This document shows, piece by piece, positions 1-8,380 of a stretch of 64,000 nt of DNA. Location of the stretch: NCBI GenBank assembly GCA_002898295.1, contig BEHX01000006.1, forward strand, positions 62,001 to 126,000, read 5' to 3'. Each line of letters starts with the position of its first letter. Position 1 is the first letter of the stretch. The translations under genes were made by a program, and so were the position numbers. The stretch comes from a bacterium HR21. Lineage in GTDB: Bacteria > Bacteroidota > Ignavibacteria > Kapaibacteriales > HRBIN21. Below the pieces are notes generated by a model. That model saw only the letters and a program-made list of their open reading frames with translations, was not told the DNA's origin and searched no databases.

Positions 1-74
1 TGGGAGAGCTAGTTGGGCGGCTCCCTGTCTTCGACATGGAGCAGGAGCTGTACCAGGTGCGGATTCGCCTCTGA
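1..74 (+). CDS. C-terminal fragment of an unidentified protein
   Basis: An open frame enters from the left edge (codons in phase from base 3) and stops at TGA 72-74. It encodes about 23 residues that end in LYQVRIRL. The alternating hydrophobic and charged residues look like a closing beta strand, but the fragment is too short to identify. It lies on the same strand as rpsA, about 100 bases upstream. A real gene end is plausible because this genome leaves very little non-coding sequence, but no family can be named. Confidence 0.45.
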   Translation, partial: GELVGRLPVFDMEQELYQVRIRL

Positions 75-88
75 AGGAAGCTTGCGGC

Positions 89-114
89 AAAAAGCGTAAT
101 TTGCGTTGCTTTTT
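89..114 (+). promoter_or_regulatory. Inverted repeat around the putative rpsA promoter
   Basis: AAAAAGC at 89-95 and GCTTTTT at 108-114 form a perfect 7-bp inverted repeat with a 12-base loop. The loop holds TAATTTG (97-103), a one-base-shorter version of the TAnnTTTG promoter box seen elsewhere in the window. The site could be the rpsA promoter with an overlapping operator. It could also be a weak terminator of the upstream gene, because the right arm is a U-run. The sequence does not decide between these. Confidence 0.4.
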
Positions 115-175
115 CAGGTCTACCCTGCCCGAAGATTGTTGGGGTATGTCTCACTGACAGAGAGTAGCGGAGTGA

Positions 176-2143
176 ATGGCGAATCCAACCAGCACTAGCG
201 CCGTACAGCGCACAGCGTTCCAGCGGCAGCAGCTCCTGGAGTCCCTCCTTGAAGGGACAGAAGCCCCTGCCACCATAGACGACGCTCAATTAGAGCAGTT
301 GCTCGAACAGAGTCTTTCCCGCATCCGCGAGGGGGAATTGGTCAAAGGACGTGTTGTGGGGTTTAGCAAGAATGAGGTGCTCGTTGAGCTCGGAGCAAAG
401 TCGCTCGGGGTAGTGCCGCGGCGAGAGTTCAGCACTGACCCGAAAATCGGCGAGGAAATCGAGGTTTTCGTGGAGAAGGTCGAGGACAAAGAAGGGCGAG
501 CTGTGCTTTCCCGTCGGCGAGCGGAGCTACTCCGCGTCTGGGAGCGGATTCAGCAGCTCTACGAGAAGCAGGAGACGGTGCAGGTCACCATTACCCGCCG
601 AGTCAAAGGTGGGTTCGTCGTAGACCTGATGGGCATGGAGGCATTTCTGCCAGGCTCGCAGGTTGATATCCGCCCGGTGCGGGATTTCGATGCATGGCTG
701 GGCAAGACCATTGAGGTCCGCATCGTCAAGCTCAACCAGCCTGGGGAAAATGTCGTGGTAAGCCGCAAGGTCTTGCTCGAAGACCAAATTGCCGAGCAGC
801 GGCAACGGATTCTCAGCCAGCTCGAGCGTGGGTTGGTCCTGGAGGGCACGGTCAAAGCGATCACTGACTTCGGAGTCTTCGTGGATCTGGGCGGGGTAGA
901 TGGACTGGTTCATATCACCGACCTCTCCTGGGGACGAGTCAATCACCCCAGTGAGATTGTATCGCTGGACCAGACGGTCAAGGTAGTCGTGCTGGACTTC
1001 GACGAGGAGAAGAAGCGTATCTCGCTCGGCATCAAGCAGTTGACCCCGCATCCCTGGGAAACCATTGGGGACAAGTACCAGCCCGGGACGATTGTCCGCG
1101 GCAAGGTGGTCAGCATTACCGACTACGGCGCTTTTGTGGAGATCGAGAAGGGCATTGAGGGACTGATTCACATCAGCGAGATGTCCTGGACGCAGCACAT
1201 CAAGCATCCCTCGCAGGTGCTCTCCCTCGGGCAGATGGTCGAAGCGAAGGTGCTCAGCATTGATAAGCAAGAGCGCAAGCTCGCGCTCGGACTCAAGCAG
1301 TTGCAGCCCGACCCGTGGCAGGAGCTGGTCAAGAAGTACCCGGTGGGCTCACGGCACAAGGGGATTGTGCGCAACATCACAAACTTCGGGGTCTTCGTAG
1401 AGCTGGAGCCGGGGGTTGAAGGCTTGGTGCACGTCAGCGACCTTTCCTGGACGAAGAAGGTTCGCCATCCCGGGGAGCTGGTCCGACGCGGACAGGAGCT
1501 GGAGGTGGTGGTCCTGGAGGTGGACCCGGAGCATCGGCGCATCGCACTCGGACACAAACAGTTGCAACCGGATCCCTGGGAGTACTTTGCCGAAAAATAC
1601 CGTGTCGGTGCTGAGACCGAAGGACGCATTGTGCGTATTCTGGAGCGTGGAGTTATTGTAGAGCTCCCCGATGGGGTTGATGGCTTCGTGCCCGCATCGC
1701 AGCTCTCCTTTGCCCCCATCTCCTCGATTGCCGATTACTTCCAGGTCGGCGATGTGCTCAATTTGAAGGTTGTCGAGTTCGATCGCGAAGCCCGCAAGAT
1801 CGTGCTCTCCGCGGTTGAGTATTTCCGTGATAAAGACCGGGCAACCATCGAAGCCTACATTGCTCAGCATCCAGTTCCGGGAGCGGAGAAGTACGCCTTC
1901 GTTGCACCGGTGACCGAGAGCCAGAGTGCCCCAGAGCCGCCGGATGGAGGAGAGCCGAAGAAGAAGAGTGCGGCACGGCGGAAGAAAGCTACTGCCGCAG
2001 ATGAGCAGGACAGCAGCGAAGCGGCAGGTCAGACGCCGTCCGGTGCGGCAGGGGCGGCTCCGGAAGCTTCCATCGAAACTTCTGCCTCGGCGGAAAATTC
2101 TTCCGCCGCTGATCAGGAGCAGGCTCCAGCAGCAGATCAATAG
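176..2143 (+). CDS. rpsA: 30S ribosomal protein S1
   Basis: The product has 655 residues. Six S1 (OB-fold) domains lie at roughly residues 53-119, 137-201, 221-290, 307-375, 394-462 and 481-548. The later ones carry the repeating pattern of a glycine/valine-rich entry strand, DFGVFVDL or DYGAFVEI, then GLVHI(S/T)D or GLIHISE. S1 binds mRNA on the small ribosomal subunit and helps initiation on mRNAs with weak Shine-Dalgarno sequences, which suits this genome. A tail of about 75 residues rich in Ala, Ser, Glu and Lys follows domain 6 and is probably disordered. The ATG at 176 has only a short purine stretch (CGGAG) just upstream. The gene ends 3 bases from the stop of the convergent Wzi-like gene, with no terminator between. 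Confidence 0.95.
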   Translation: MANPTSTSAVQRTAFQRQQLLESLLEGTEAPATIDDAQLEQLLEQSLSRIREGELVKGRVVGFSKNEVLVELGAKSLGVVPRREFSTDPKIGEEIEVFVEKVEDKEGRAVLSRRRAELLRVWERIQQLYEKQETVQVTITRRVKGGFVVDLMGMEAFLPGSQVDIRPVRDFDAWLGKTIEVRIVKLNQPGENVVVSRKVLLEDQIAEQRQRILSQLERGLVLEGTVKAITDFGVFVDLGGVDGLVHITDLSWGRVNHPSEIVSLDQTVKVVVLDFDEEKKRISLGIKQLTPHPWETIGDKYQPGTIVRGKVVSITDYGAFVEIEKGIEGLIHISEMSWTQHIKHPSQVLSLGQMVEAKVLSIDKQERKLALGLKQLQPDPWQELVKKYPVGSRHKGIVRNITNFGVFVELEPGVEGLVHVSDLSWTKKVRHPGELVRRGQELEVVVLEVDPEHRRIALGHKQLQPDPWEYFAEKYRVGAETEGRIVRILERGVIVELPDGVDGFVPASQLSFAPISSIADYFQVGDVLNLKVVEFDREARKIVLSAVEYFRDKDRATIEAYIAQHPVPGAEKYAFVAPVTESQSAPEPPDGGEPKKKSAARRKKATAADEQDSSEAAGQTPSGAAGAAPEASIETSASAENSSAADQEQAPAADQ

Positions 2144-2146
2144 GGT

Positions 2147-3763
2147 TCAATATCCGAGGCGGATTTCGAGCACTCCCCACAGCTGGCGTGTGGGAGCATT
2201 GCCGCCGCTGCGGTGGAGGTAGCCCACGGTGACAAATCCCCTGAGGTTGGGGAGCCACTCTGCGGCGAGCTGGAGCTGAAACCGTCGTGTGGAGCTCCGG
2301 ACACCTCGCAGGAAACGGTTCGGCGCCAGCATATCGCCGTCCCCGCGGAGGATATCCCCACCGACATTCCCAATGGGAACAATGACACCATTACGCACCT
2401 CGGTGAGGAGCTTGCCATCGGGTCCGAGGAGGTTCTCTCCGTGCCGTGTATAGTCGGCTGTCAGCGTTAGCATCGCTCGAGGAGCAAGCCAGGAGCGGAG
2501 CTGGAGAGCGACCCGGTCGCTATTGGGTTGCATGGAGTAGCCCAGTGGGGCATTCAGGTGCGTCCACGAGTTGACAATCGTCCGGTGGGTGTACACAAAC
2601 GGTCCGATACGGACGTACTCGGCGGCGACCTGGAGCCCGAGAGGACCTACCGGGAGCAGTGTAGCAGCCCCGAGCTGGAATGCGAATTTGTTCGTATTGC
2701 CGGCAATGCTCGTGTCGAAGAGGGTGGAGTAGTTCAAATCGTCAACCAGGAGGGTGCCATAGAGGAGTACCCGGGGGCGGGGACGAAGGGCAAGTTCGAG
2801 AGCGAGGAGGGAATTGTCGCGGTTGCTCCGTTCGGCAGTCTGCAACCCAGCAGATACGAAGAAAGCCAGTGGATTGGCGTATGCCAGGTCAAATCCCCGT
2901 CCGGAGTAGACAATCATATCGTAGAGAGCGAGGCTCAGCCCTGGGAAAGGTTCCCAGCCGAGGCGGTGCAGGGCAATGTACTTCGAGGGGACGGGAGCTC
3001 CGGCGGTGTCTGTCCCTTCAGCGGCGGCATGGAGGTACGTGAAGCGGAGCCGGGAGTGGGTGATGTCCAATAGCACCCCATCCAGCATCGGCGCTTGGGC
3101 AGAGAGGATGAGGTTGTCAATGGGACTGTAGCCGAGGCTGAGCACTTCCCGTCCGAGGCGCACGCGGGCACTGCCCCAGCGCAGCTGGAGGTAGCCGGCA
3201 TAGCGGTCAAAGTAGCGTTGTCCCTCGATGGTGAACTTCAGAATGCGTCCCAAGCTGGGGTCGGTCCGGAGAGCTGCCTCCGGCGGTCCGGCAAGGCGTG
3301 CCCCGTTGGAAATATCCAGAAAGCCTTCGAGGACATCTCGGTAGCGCACAAATGCTTGCCCTCCCAAGCGGGCCAGGAGAAAGCTGGAGGTAGTGTCACC
3401 GTATCGAGCTACCCCTGTCCGGCTCATGAGGCTCAGGTGGAGGAGCAATTGCAGGAGGCTATCGGAGGCGCCGAGCAGGAAGCGGTGGGAGCCGACCGAG
3501 GGCACAAGCTGAAATCCAGGACGCTGCACGGCAGAGTCGAGCCACTGGGCATAGGGTGGCTGCTCGCTACCCGGGAGAAGTCCGGCAAGCTCGCCGACAG
3601 GAATCGGCCAGAGGACAATCTGCTGCAGTGGAGCAGGACCGAGCAAAATCCGGCGGAACGCTAATCCGTAGGTCCAGGGATCGGAGAGCGCGTCCACGTT
3701 CTGGGCGGAGAGAGTTCCGGCGAGAATCCCAGCAGCACAGCAGCCGAGCAGAATGTACCGCAT
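2147..3763 (-). CDS. Wzi-like capsule assembly outer-membrane protein
   Basis: The product has 538 residues with a signal peptide over the first ~20 (it ends near GTLSAQ). The rest alternates aromatic and small residues as in a large beta barrel, with many paired strands (for example YLQLRWGSARVRLGREVLSLGY) and a C-terminal LEIRLGY strand suited to BAM insertion. The pattern fits the Wzi-type capsule assembly family, which anchors or organises surface polysaccharide at the outer membrane. It is the last gene of a three-gene minus-strand operon. Its ATG overlaps the stop of the upstream oxidoreductase by one base. Function is inferred from fold pattern and neighbours. A generic porin is the main alternative. 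Confidence 0.75.
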   Translation of the reverse strand: MRYILLGCCAAGILAGTLSAQNVDALSDPWTYGLAFRRILLGPAPLQQIVLWPIPVGELAGLLPGSEQPPYAQWLDSAVQRPGFQLVPSVGSHRFLLGASDSLLQLLLHLSLMSRTGVARYGDTTSSFLLARLGGQAFVRYRDVLEGFLDISNGARLAGPPEAALRTDPSLGRILKFTIEGQRYFDRYAGYLQLRWGSARVRLGREVLSLGYSPIDNLILSAQAPMLDGVLLDITHSRLRFTYLHAAAEGTDTAGAPVPSKYIALHRLGWEPFPGLSLALYDMIVYSGRGFDLAYANPLAFFVSAGLQTAERSNRDNSLLALELALRPRPRVLLYGTLLVDDLNYSTLFDTSIAGNTNKFAFQLGAATLLPVGPLGLQVAAEYVRIGPFVYTHRTIVNSWTHLNAPLGYSMQPNSDRVALQLRSWLAPRAMLTLTADYTRHGENLLGPDGKLLTEVRNGVIVPIGNVGGDILRGDGDMLAPNRFLRGVRSSTRRFQLQLAAEWLPNLRGFVTVGYLHRSGGNAPTRQLWGVLEIRLGY

Positions 3764-4803
3764 CAGGCGAACAGCAGCGGGAGAGAGGGGAGACTATACT
3801 CGGCGGACAATCGAATGCGCTGCCCGCACTGACTCAGAGACTGCTCCGCTGCCTCAAGCAGTGCAACGACCGCCCGTCCGAAGGCTCCGTCACTGATGGG
3901 GCGCTGCCCTGTGCGAATACATCTCAGGAAGTGCTCTACCACACGGGTGAGCGCTTCCTGATTCGGTAGAGGGGGGGCGTACATCTGACCGGCACGGTAC
4001 TGGACGCGGAGCTGTTCTTCGCCCTCCTTCGAGCTGATTTCTACGCCCCGGTCATAGACCCGGACCTTCTCGCTGGTTTCCATATCGTCGTAGATGACCA
4101 TGCGTCGGGAGCCTCCAATGCAGATTGTCCGGAGCTTGACCGGCGACAGCCAGTTGACATGGAAGTGTGCCAGGAAGTCCGTCTCGTAATGGACTGTGAT
4201 GTAGGCAAGGTTTTCCAGCGCGTAGTAGTGCCGCATGCCTACGGCAGAGACTGCAACGGGGGGAAACTCGATGAGGTAGAGTAGGATTGCAGCATCGTGC
4301 GATGCAAGATCCCAGACAACGTTCACATCCGGCTGGAAGAGCCCCAGATTTGCCCGAACCGAATCGAAGTAGAGCGGTTTGCCCAGCTCTCCCGACGAGA
4401 TGAGCTCTTTGAGCTTCTGCACCGCGTCAGTAAACAGGAAAGTGTGGTCTACCATGAGAGTGCACCCCATGGCATCGGCGAGCATGACCAGCTCAGTTGC
4501 CTCGCGAGTATTCCGGGTCATGGGTTTTTCCACGAGGACATGTTTGCCAGCGCGGAGCGCGGCTGCTGCCAGCTCATGGTGGAAGGCAACAGGGGTGGCG
4601 ATTGCCACCGCCTCTACGGCAGGATCACGGAGGAGGGCGTGTACGGAAGTGGTTGTCCGAACCCATCGGAAGCGTCGGCGGACGGCTTCCAAACGCTGCT
4701 CGTTCGGGTCACAGGCGATGACGGCTTCGACCTCTGCACACTGCAGGAAGTTCCGAATCAGGTTGGGTCCCCAGTACCCGCAGCCGAGCACAGCCACGAC
4801 CAT
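3763..4803 (-). CDS. Gfo/Idh/MocA-family oxidoreductase (polysaccharide operon)
   Basis: The product has 346 residues. The N-terminal Rossmann fold starts VAVLGCGYWGPNLIRN, followed by the family motif VLVEKPMTRN near residues 93-102. The C-terminal half is the mixed alpha/beta substrate domain. Members use NAD(P) to oxidise or reduce sugars, and those in polysaccharide loci usually act on nucleotide-sugar intermediates. It sits between the sugar-phosphate transferase (3 bases upstream) and the Wzi-like porin (1-base overlap), so a role in making a surface polysaccharide sugar is likely. The exact substrate cannot be read from the sequence. Confidence 0.85.
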   Translation of the reverse strand: MVVAVLGCGYWGPNLIRNFLQCAEVEAVIACDPNEQRLEAVRRRFRWVRTTTSVHALLRDPAVEAVAIATPVAFHHELAAAALRAGKHVLVEKPMTRNTREATELVMLADAMGCTLMVDHTFLFTDAVQKLKELISSGELGKPLYFDSVRANLGLFQPDVNVVWDLASHDAAILLYLIEFPPVAVSAVGMRHYYALENLAYITVHYETDFLAHFHVNWLSPVKLRTICIGGSRRMVIYDDMETSEKVRVYDRGVEISSKEGEEQLRVQYRAGQMYAPPLPNQEALTRVVEHFLRCIRTGQRPISDGAFGRAVVALLEAAEQSLSQCGQRIRLSAEYSLPSLPLLFA

Positions 4804-4806
4804 GGC

Positions 4807-6237
4807 TTACCGATTCTGCCCTCGGAGGATGTACGGGATGGTCTTCAGCACGATGTAGAGGTCCAACCACGGGGAGACGTTCTGCACGTAGTAGATGTCC
4901 AGCAGCAGCATTTGTACGAACGTATGGGAGCGGTCCGAGATTTGCCACAGTCCCGTACAGCCTGGGGGAATCTGATGGCGCCACTGCTGGCACTCCGGAA
5001 AGTAGGTTGCCTCTTCCGGCAGAAGCGGGCGGGGACCGACTAGGCTCATCTCTCCGCGGAGCACATTCCAGAGTTGGGGAAGCTCATCCAAGCTCCACCG
5101 TCGCAGCCAGCGCCCGACACGAGTAATCCGGTGCTGGGGGACAACTTTGTAGAGGGGCTTTCCTGCGTGGATGCGTTCCCGGATGCTCTCTTCCCACTCT
5201 TGATAGACCGGAGCGCCGTGCTCCATTGTGCGAAATTTGTACATCCAGAAGCGCTTCCCGTGGCGTCCGATGCGCTGCTGGCGGTGAACGATAGGTCCCG
5301 GGGAATCCAGCCAAATTGCCAATGCAATGAGGGCGAAAAGCGGTGCCAGCACGACGAGCGCCAGGGCAGCCAGGAGGAGATCCGTGGCACGCTTGAAGAG
5401 CAGAAGCAGTTGCCGCGTCTCAACCCCGGAGAAGGACAGGAAGCGCAGCCCGGCAATGTCTTCTACCATCCGCTCTGGGATGAGCGTGGGATAGAGCTCG
5501 GCCACAACAGACGTGGTGGCACCGTGCCGGACCCACGAGGATGCTGATTGCAGAAGGTCTTCCGGGGAGAGCATAGGCTCAGCGTAGATGATATGTTCGA
5601 GCTCCGCCGTTTGAGCCGTTGGGTGGTGCCATGAGCCTAGGACGCGGTAGCCGTTGAGTACCGGGGTGCCGACCGGGAGGGAATCGCTCAGAAAGCCAAC
5701 CAGCTGGTGGTCGTGCTCACCGTCCAGCAGGAGCCGTTCGGCAACGTAGTGTGCCAGCGTCCCGGTGCCAGCGATTGCTGTCCGACGCCGGAGCCGCTCG
5801 GAGCGGAGCAGCTGCCGGTGGAGTTGCGGGAACAGCCCAAGACGCCAGCAACTCAACAGGAGGAATGCGGCGATGAAGGTCGTCCCCGTGATCAAGCGGC
5901 TGTCGAGCCAGTGTGGCGGACGGAGGAAGAAGGCGATCAGGGCAAAGCCAATGAGGGCGTAGAAAGCTGAGCGGAGGAGCAAGACAGTGTGTCGAGAACG
6001 GGAGCGGAAGATGTGCTGCTTGTACAGACCGTGGTGTTGTAAGATGAGCAGCCACACTAGCCCAAAGCCAGCAAATGCCAGCCACGGCTCCCACTGCCGA
6101 AGCAATCCCCAGGCATCTGGTCGTCCGAAGCCGTATGCCAATACGGCAACGGCAATCCCATAGCCACTGACTACGGCTGCATAGTCTCCGAAGACGAGCA
6201 CGAGTTTGGAGGCAGGGTAACGGGGGAAAAACCTCAT
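4807..6237 (-). CDS. Undecaprenyl-phosphate sugar phosphotransferase (WcaJ/WbaP-like)
   Basis: The product is about 476 residues from the ATG at 6237. The N-terminal part has four to five membrane helices and a CoA-binding-like segment (residues ~145-260, including [17 protein letters not shown]). The C-terminal catalytic domain has the hallmarks of polyprenyl glycosylphosphotransferases: [34 protein letters not shown] and TGLWQIS. It starts glycan assembly by moving a sugar-1-phosphate onto undecaprenyl phosphate at the inner membrane. It is first in the operon, behind an exact TAnnTTTG box at 6319-6326. The frame stays open further upstream, so a GTG start a few codons earlier is possible. 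Confidence 0.92.
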   Translation of the reverse strand: MRFFPRYPASKLVLVFGDYAAVVSGYGIAVAVLAYGFGRPDAWGLLRQWEPWLAFAGFGLVWLLILQHHGLYKQHIFRSRSRHTVLLLRSAFYALIGFALIAFFLRPPHWLDSRLITGTTFIAAFLLLSCWRLGLFPQLHRQLLRSERLRRRTAIAGTGTLAHYVAERLLLDGEHDHQLVGFLSDSLPVGTPVLNGYRVLGSWHHPTAQTAELEHIIYAEPMLSPEDLLQSASSWVRHGATTSVVAELYPTLIPERMVEDIAGLRFLSFSGVETRQLLLLFKRATDLLLAALALVVLAPLFALIALAIWLDSPGPIVHRQQRIGRHGKRFWMYKFRTMEHGAPVYQEWEESIRERIHAGKPLYKVVPQHRITRVGRWLRRWSLDELPQLWNVLRGEMSLVGPRPLLPEEATYFPECQQWRHQIPPGCTGLWQISDRSHTFVQMLLLDIYYVQNVSPWLDLYIVLKTIPYILRGQNR

Positions 6238-6318
6238 GGTGTCTTGCTGTTGCTGGGACCGTTCCCGTTGGGTCTGTTTCACAACCGCCCCCACCTTCCC
6301 TGACACCCGAGGCGAACA

Positions 6319-6326
6319 CAAACTTA
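6319..6326 (-). promoter_or_regulatory. TAnnTTTG promoter box of the polysaccharide operon
   Basis: On the minus strand this reads TAAGTTTG, an exact match to the Bacteroidota -7 box. It lies about 81 bases before the ATG of the sugar-phosphate transferase, a longer leader than the 20-40 bases seen at other genes here. No clear -33 element is visible. Confidence 0.6.
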
Positions 6327-6388
6327 GGGAAAAGCCGGCAACGGGACGCAGTCTGTCCCCTGCGCTGGCACCATAACGGTTTGCTTTG

Positions 6389-6396
6389 TAAGTTTG
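6389..6396 (+). promoter_or_regulatory. TAnnTTTG promoter box of the ferredoxin gene
   Basis: TAAGTTTG, an exact match on the plus strand, 41 bases before the ferredoxin ATG at 6438. It diverges from the box at 6319-6326, so the 200-base gap holds two back-to-back promoters. Confidence 0.6.
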
Positions 6397-6437
6397 CAAG
6401 TGTTCCAAGACTGTTGGATGGCATTCTTCCAGTACCC

Positions 6438-6785
6438 ATGGCACTCTACATCACGAGCGATTGTATCAACTGCGGTGCATGCGAGCCTGAGTGCCCGAAC
6501 ACGGCGATCTATGAGCCAGGCTCTGAGTGGACGCTCGGGGGGCAGACGTACACAGGCTCCTACTCTCCCGGCGGGTATCAGCGGGACTTCTGGTCAGCCG
6601 AGTACTACTTCATCGTCCCGGACAAGTGCACGGAGTGTGTGGGCTTCTACGATGAGCCGCAGTGTGCGGCGGTTTGCCCCGTGGATTGCTGCTTGCCGGA
6701 TCCCTTAGCGCCGGAGACGCGGGAGCAGTTGGAGGCGAAGAAGCGGTACCTGGACCAGATTGATCCGGGTCGGGTGCGGGTCTGA
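6438..6785 (+). CDS. 2[4Fe-4S] ferredoxin, Bacteroidota type
   Basis: The product has 115 residues. The first cluster motif is C9-x2-C12-x2-C15-x3-C19-P. The second is C64-x2-C67-x8-C76-x3-C80-P. The x8 spacing is that of the Chlorobium/Allochromatium-type ferredoxins. About 44 residues separate the two motifs, and a charged helical tail follows PVDCC. This layout, with [18 protein letters not shown] near the start, is that of the soluble ferredoxin widespread in Bacteroidota. It carries low-potential electrons in the cytosol. The ATG at 6438 gives the expected MALYIT start. The amidohydrolase gene follows after 8 bases. Confidence 0.93.
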   Translation: MALYITSDCINCGACEPECPNTAIYEPGSEWTLGGQTYTGSYSPGGYQRDFWSAEYYFIVPDKCTECVGFYDEPQCAAVCPVDCCLPDPLAPETREQLEAKKRYLDQIDPGRVRV

Positions 6786-6793
6786 CATCCACG

Positions 6794-8347
6794 ATGGAAG
6801 CACAGCAGGTGCTGATTCGCATCCGCGGAGGGCGAATCCGTGAGCTTTCTCCAGCCGATGGAGGCGTCACCATCGAGACAGAGGCAGGAATCGACACCTA
6901 TCCAGGTGCGTGGGTTCTGCCCGGATTTGTGGATGCTCATGGACACCTTGTGCACTACGGGCTCGAGCTTGGGCAGCCTCAGTTGCGGCACTGTACGAGT
7001 TTGGAAGAGTGTCTGGAGCTCCTGCGCTCCTGGGGTCCGAACCGAGGCGAGTGGTTGCTTGGGGGCGGCTGGAATCACGAGCGCTGGAATCCTCCGCGGT
7101 TCCCTGAGGCTACCCTCCTGGATGCGCTCTTCCCGGATATTCCCGTGGTGCTCCGCCGTGTCGATGGGCATGCTCTCTGGGTCAATAGTGAGGCGCTCCG
7201 TCGGGCAGGGATTACGGCACAGACGCCCGACCCTCCTGGTGGACTGATTCTCCGTCGAGCTTCCGGGGAGCCCAGTGGTATCCTCATTGACGCAGCGGCA
7301 GAGCTCGTGCTCCGGCACGTCCCTGCTCCGAGCCCGGAGGAGCTCCGGAGGGCGATTCTGCAAGCTGTGCAGCGCCTGCTTCCATTGGGCATCACAGAAG
7401 TTCACGACATGGATGTTGACCCTGCTTGGGTGCCGGTCTTCCAGGAGCTGGCAGCCAGCGGGCAACTGGCGATTCGGGTGCAGAGCTATGTGCGGGCACA
7501 GCACCGTGAGTGGTATGCTGCTGGACTGCTGCCAACGACGGGAGAGTTCTTTCGGCTCTGCGGAGTCAAGTTCTACGCTGATGGAGCGTTGGGATCCTAT
7601 GGAGCGGCGCTGTTGGAGCCGTATGCAGACCGTCCCGAACAGCGGGGACTGCTCTTCTTTGAGACGGCGCAGCTGGAGCAGCTGGTCAGCGAGGCATTAG
7701 AGGCGGGCTGGCAGGTTGCTATCCACGCTATTGGGGACGCTGCCAACCGGCAGGTGGCACGGGTGTATCACACTGTGCGGGTGCATGGTCGTGCCGAACT
7801 CGAACAGCGGCTCCGCATCGAACATGCACAGCTGGTTCATCCAGACGACCTTGCCCTCATGGCGGAGGCAGGCTGTATTGCCTCAGTGCAGCCGCTCCAC
7901 TGCGTTCACGATGCTCCCATGGCACGGCGGCGCTTGGGCAACCGACGTGAGAGCATCCCCTACCCGTGGCGTAGCCTCCTGCAGGCGGGTATTCCTCTGG
8001 CAGCAGGCTCGGATTTCCCCATTGAGTCTCCGGATGTAGCAGCAGGCTTAGCAGCCTTCCGCTTCCGCATCCCCCTGGGCGAAGAACAGCCGTGGGGAGC
8101 CGAGGAGTGCCTCACAGCAGCGGAGAGTCTGGCAGCATATACGACGTGGGCACACTACGCCGCTGACCTTGACGACCGGCGGGGACTCCTCCTGCCGGGC
8201 TACGATGCGGATCTGGTTGTGCTGGATCGCAACCCCGCACACTGCTCCCGTGAGGAGCTTGTTGCCCTTCGAGTCCGTGCCGTCTACATTGCCGGTGTCC
8301 GACGCTGGTGTGCGGAGCTAAGTAGCAAGGCAGAGGGAGTTGCGTAA
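6794..8347 (+). CDS. Amidohydrolase, YtcJ-like metal-dependent hydrolase
   Basis: The product has 517 residues. Amidohydrolase-superfamily signatures appear in order: VLPGFVDAHGHL (residues ~37-48, HxH metal ligands), a long insertion typical of the YtcJ/DUF1446-like branch, AIHAIGDAANR (~310), RIEHAQLVHPDD (~340) and AAGSDFPIES (~395). The C terminus (GLLLPGYDADLVVLDRNP) is the usual beta-sandwich return. Substrates of this branch are poorly known, so hydrolysis of an amide-like bond in a small molecule is as far as the call goes. It is 8 bases downstream of ferredoxin and probably cotranscribed. Its stop codon forms part of the promoter box of kbl. Confidence 0.88.
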   Translation: MEAQQVLIRIRGGRIRELSPADGGVTIETEAGIDTYPGAWVLPGFVDAHGHLVHYGLELGQPQLRHCTSLEECLELLRSWGPNRGEWLLGGGWNHERWNPPRFPEATLLDALFPDIPVVLRRVDGHALWVNSEALRRAGITAQTPDPPGGLILRRASGEPSGILIDAAAELVLRHVPAPSPEELRRAILQAVQRLLPLGITEVHDMDVDPAWVPVFQELAASGQLAIRVQSYVRAQHREWYAAGLLPTTGEFFRLCGVKFYADGALGSYGAALLEPYADRPEQRGLLFFETAQLEQLVSEALEAGWQVAIHAIGDAANRQVARVYHTVRVHGRAELEQRLRIEHAQLVHPDDLALMAEAGCIASVQPLHCVHDAPMARRRLGNRRESIPYPWRSLLQAGIPLAAGSDFPIESPDVAAGLAAFRFRIPLGEEQPWGAEECLTAAESLAAYTTWAHYAADLDDRRGLLLPGYDADLVVLDRNPAHCSREELVALRVRAVYIAGVRRWCAELSSKAEGVA

Positions 8348-8352
8348 ATTTG
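8345..8352 (+). promoter_or_regulatory. TAnnTTTG promoter box of kbl
   Basis: TAAATTTG, an exact match whose first three bases are the TAA stop codon of the amidohydrolase. It lies 28 bases before the ATG at 8381. Confidence 0.6.
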
Positions 8353-8380
8353 CATCGTCTGAGCTCTAACGGGCACGGCA

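Noticed and set aside
6458-6680. Apparent insertion between the two ferredoxin cluster motifs
   Set aside because: The longer spacing is usual in Bacteroidota ferredoxins of about 115 residues, so it is not novel.
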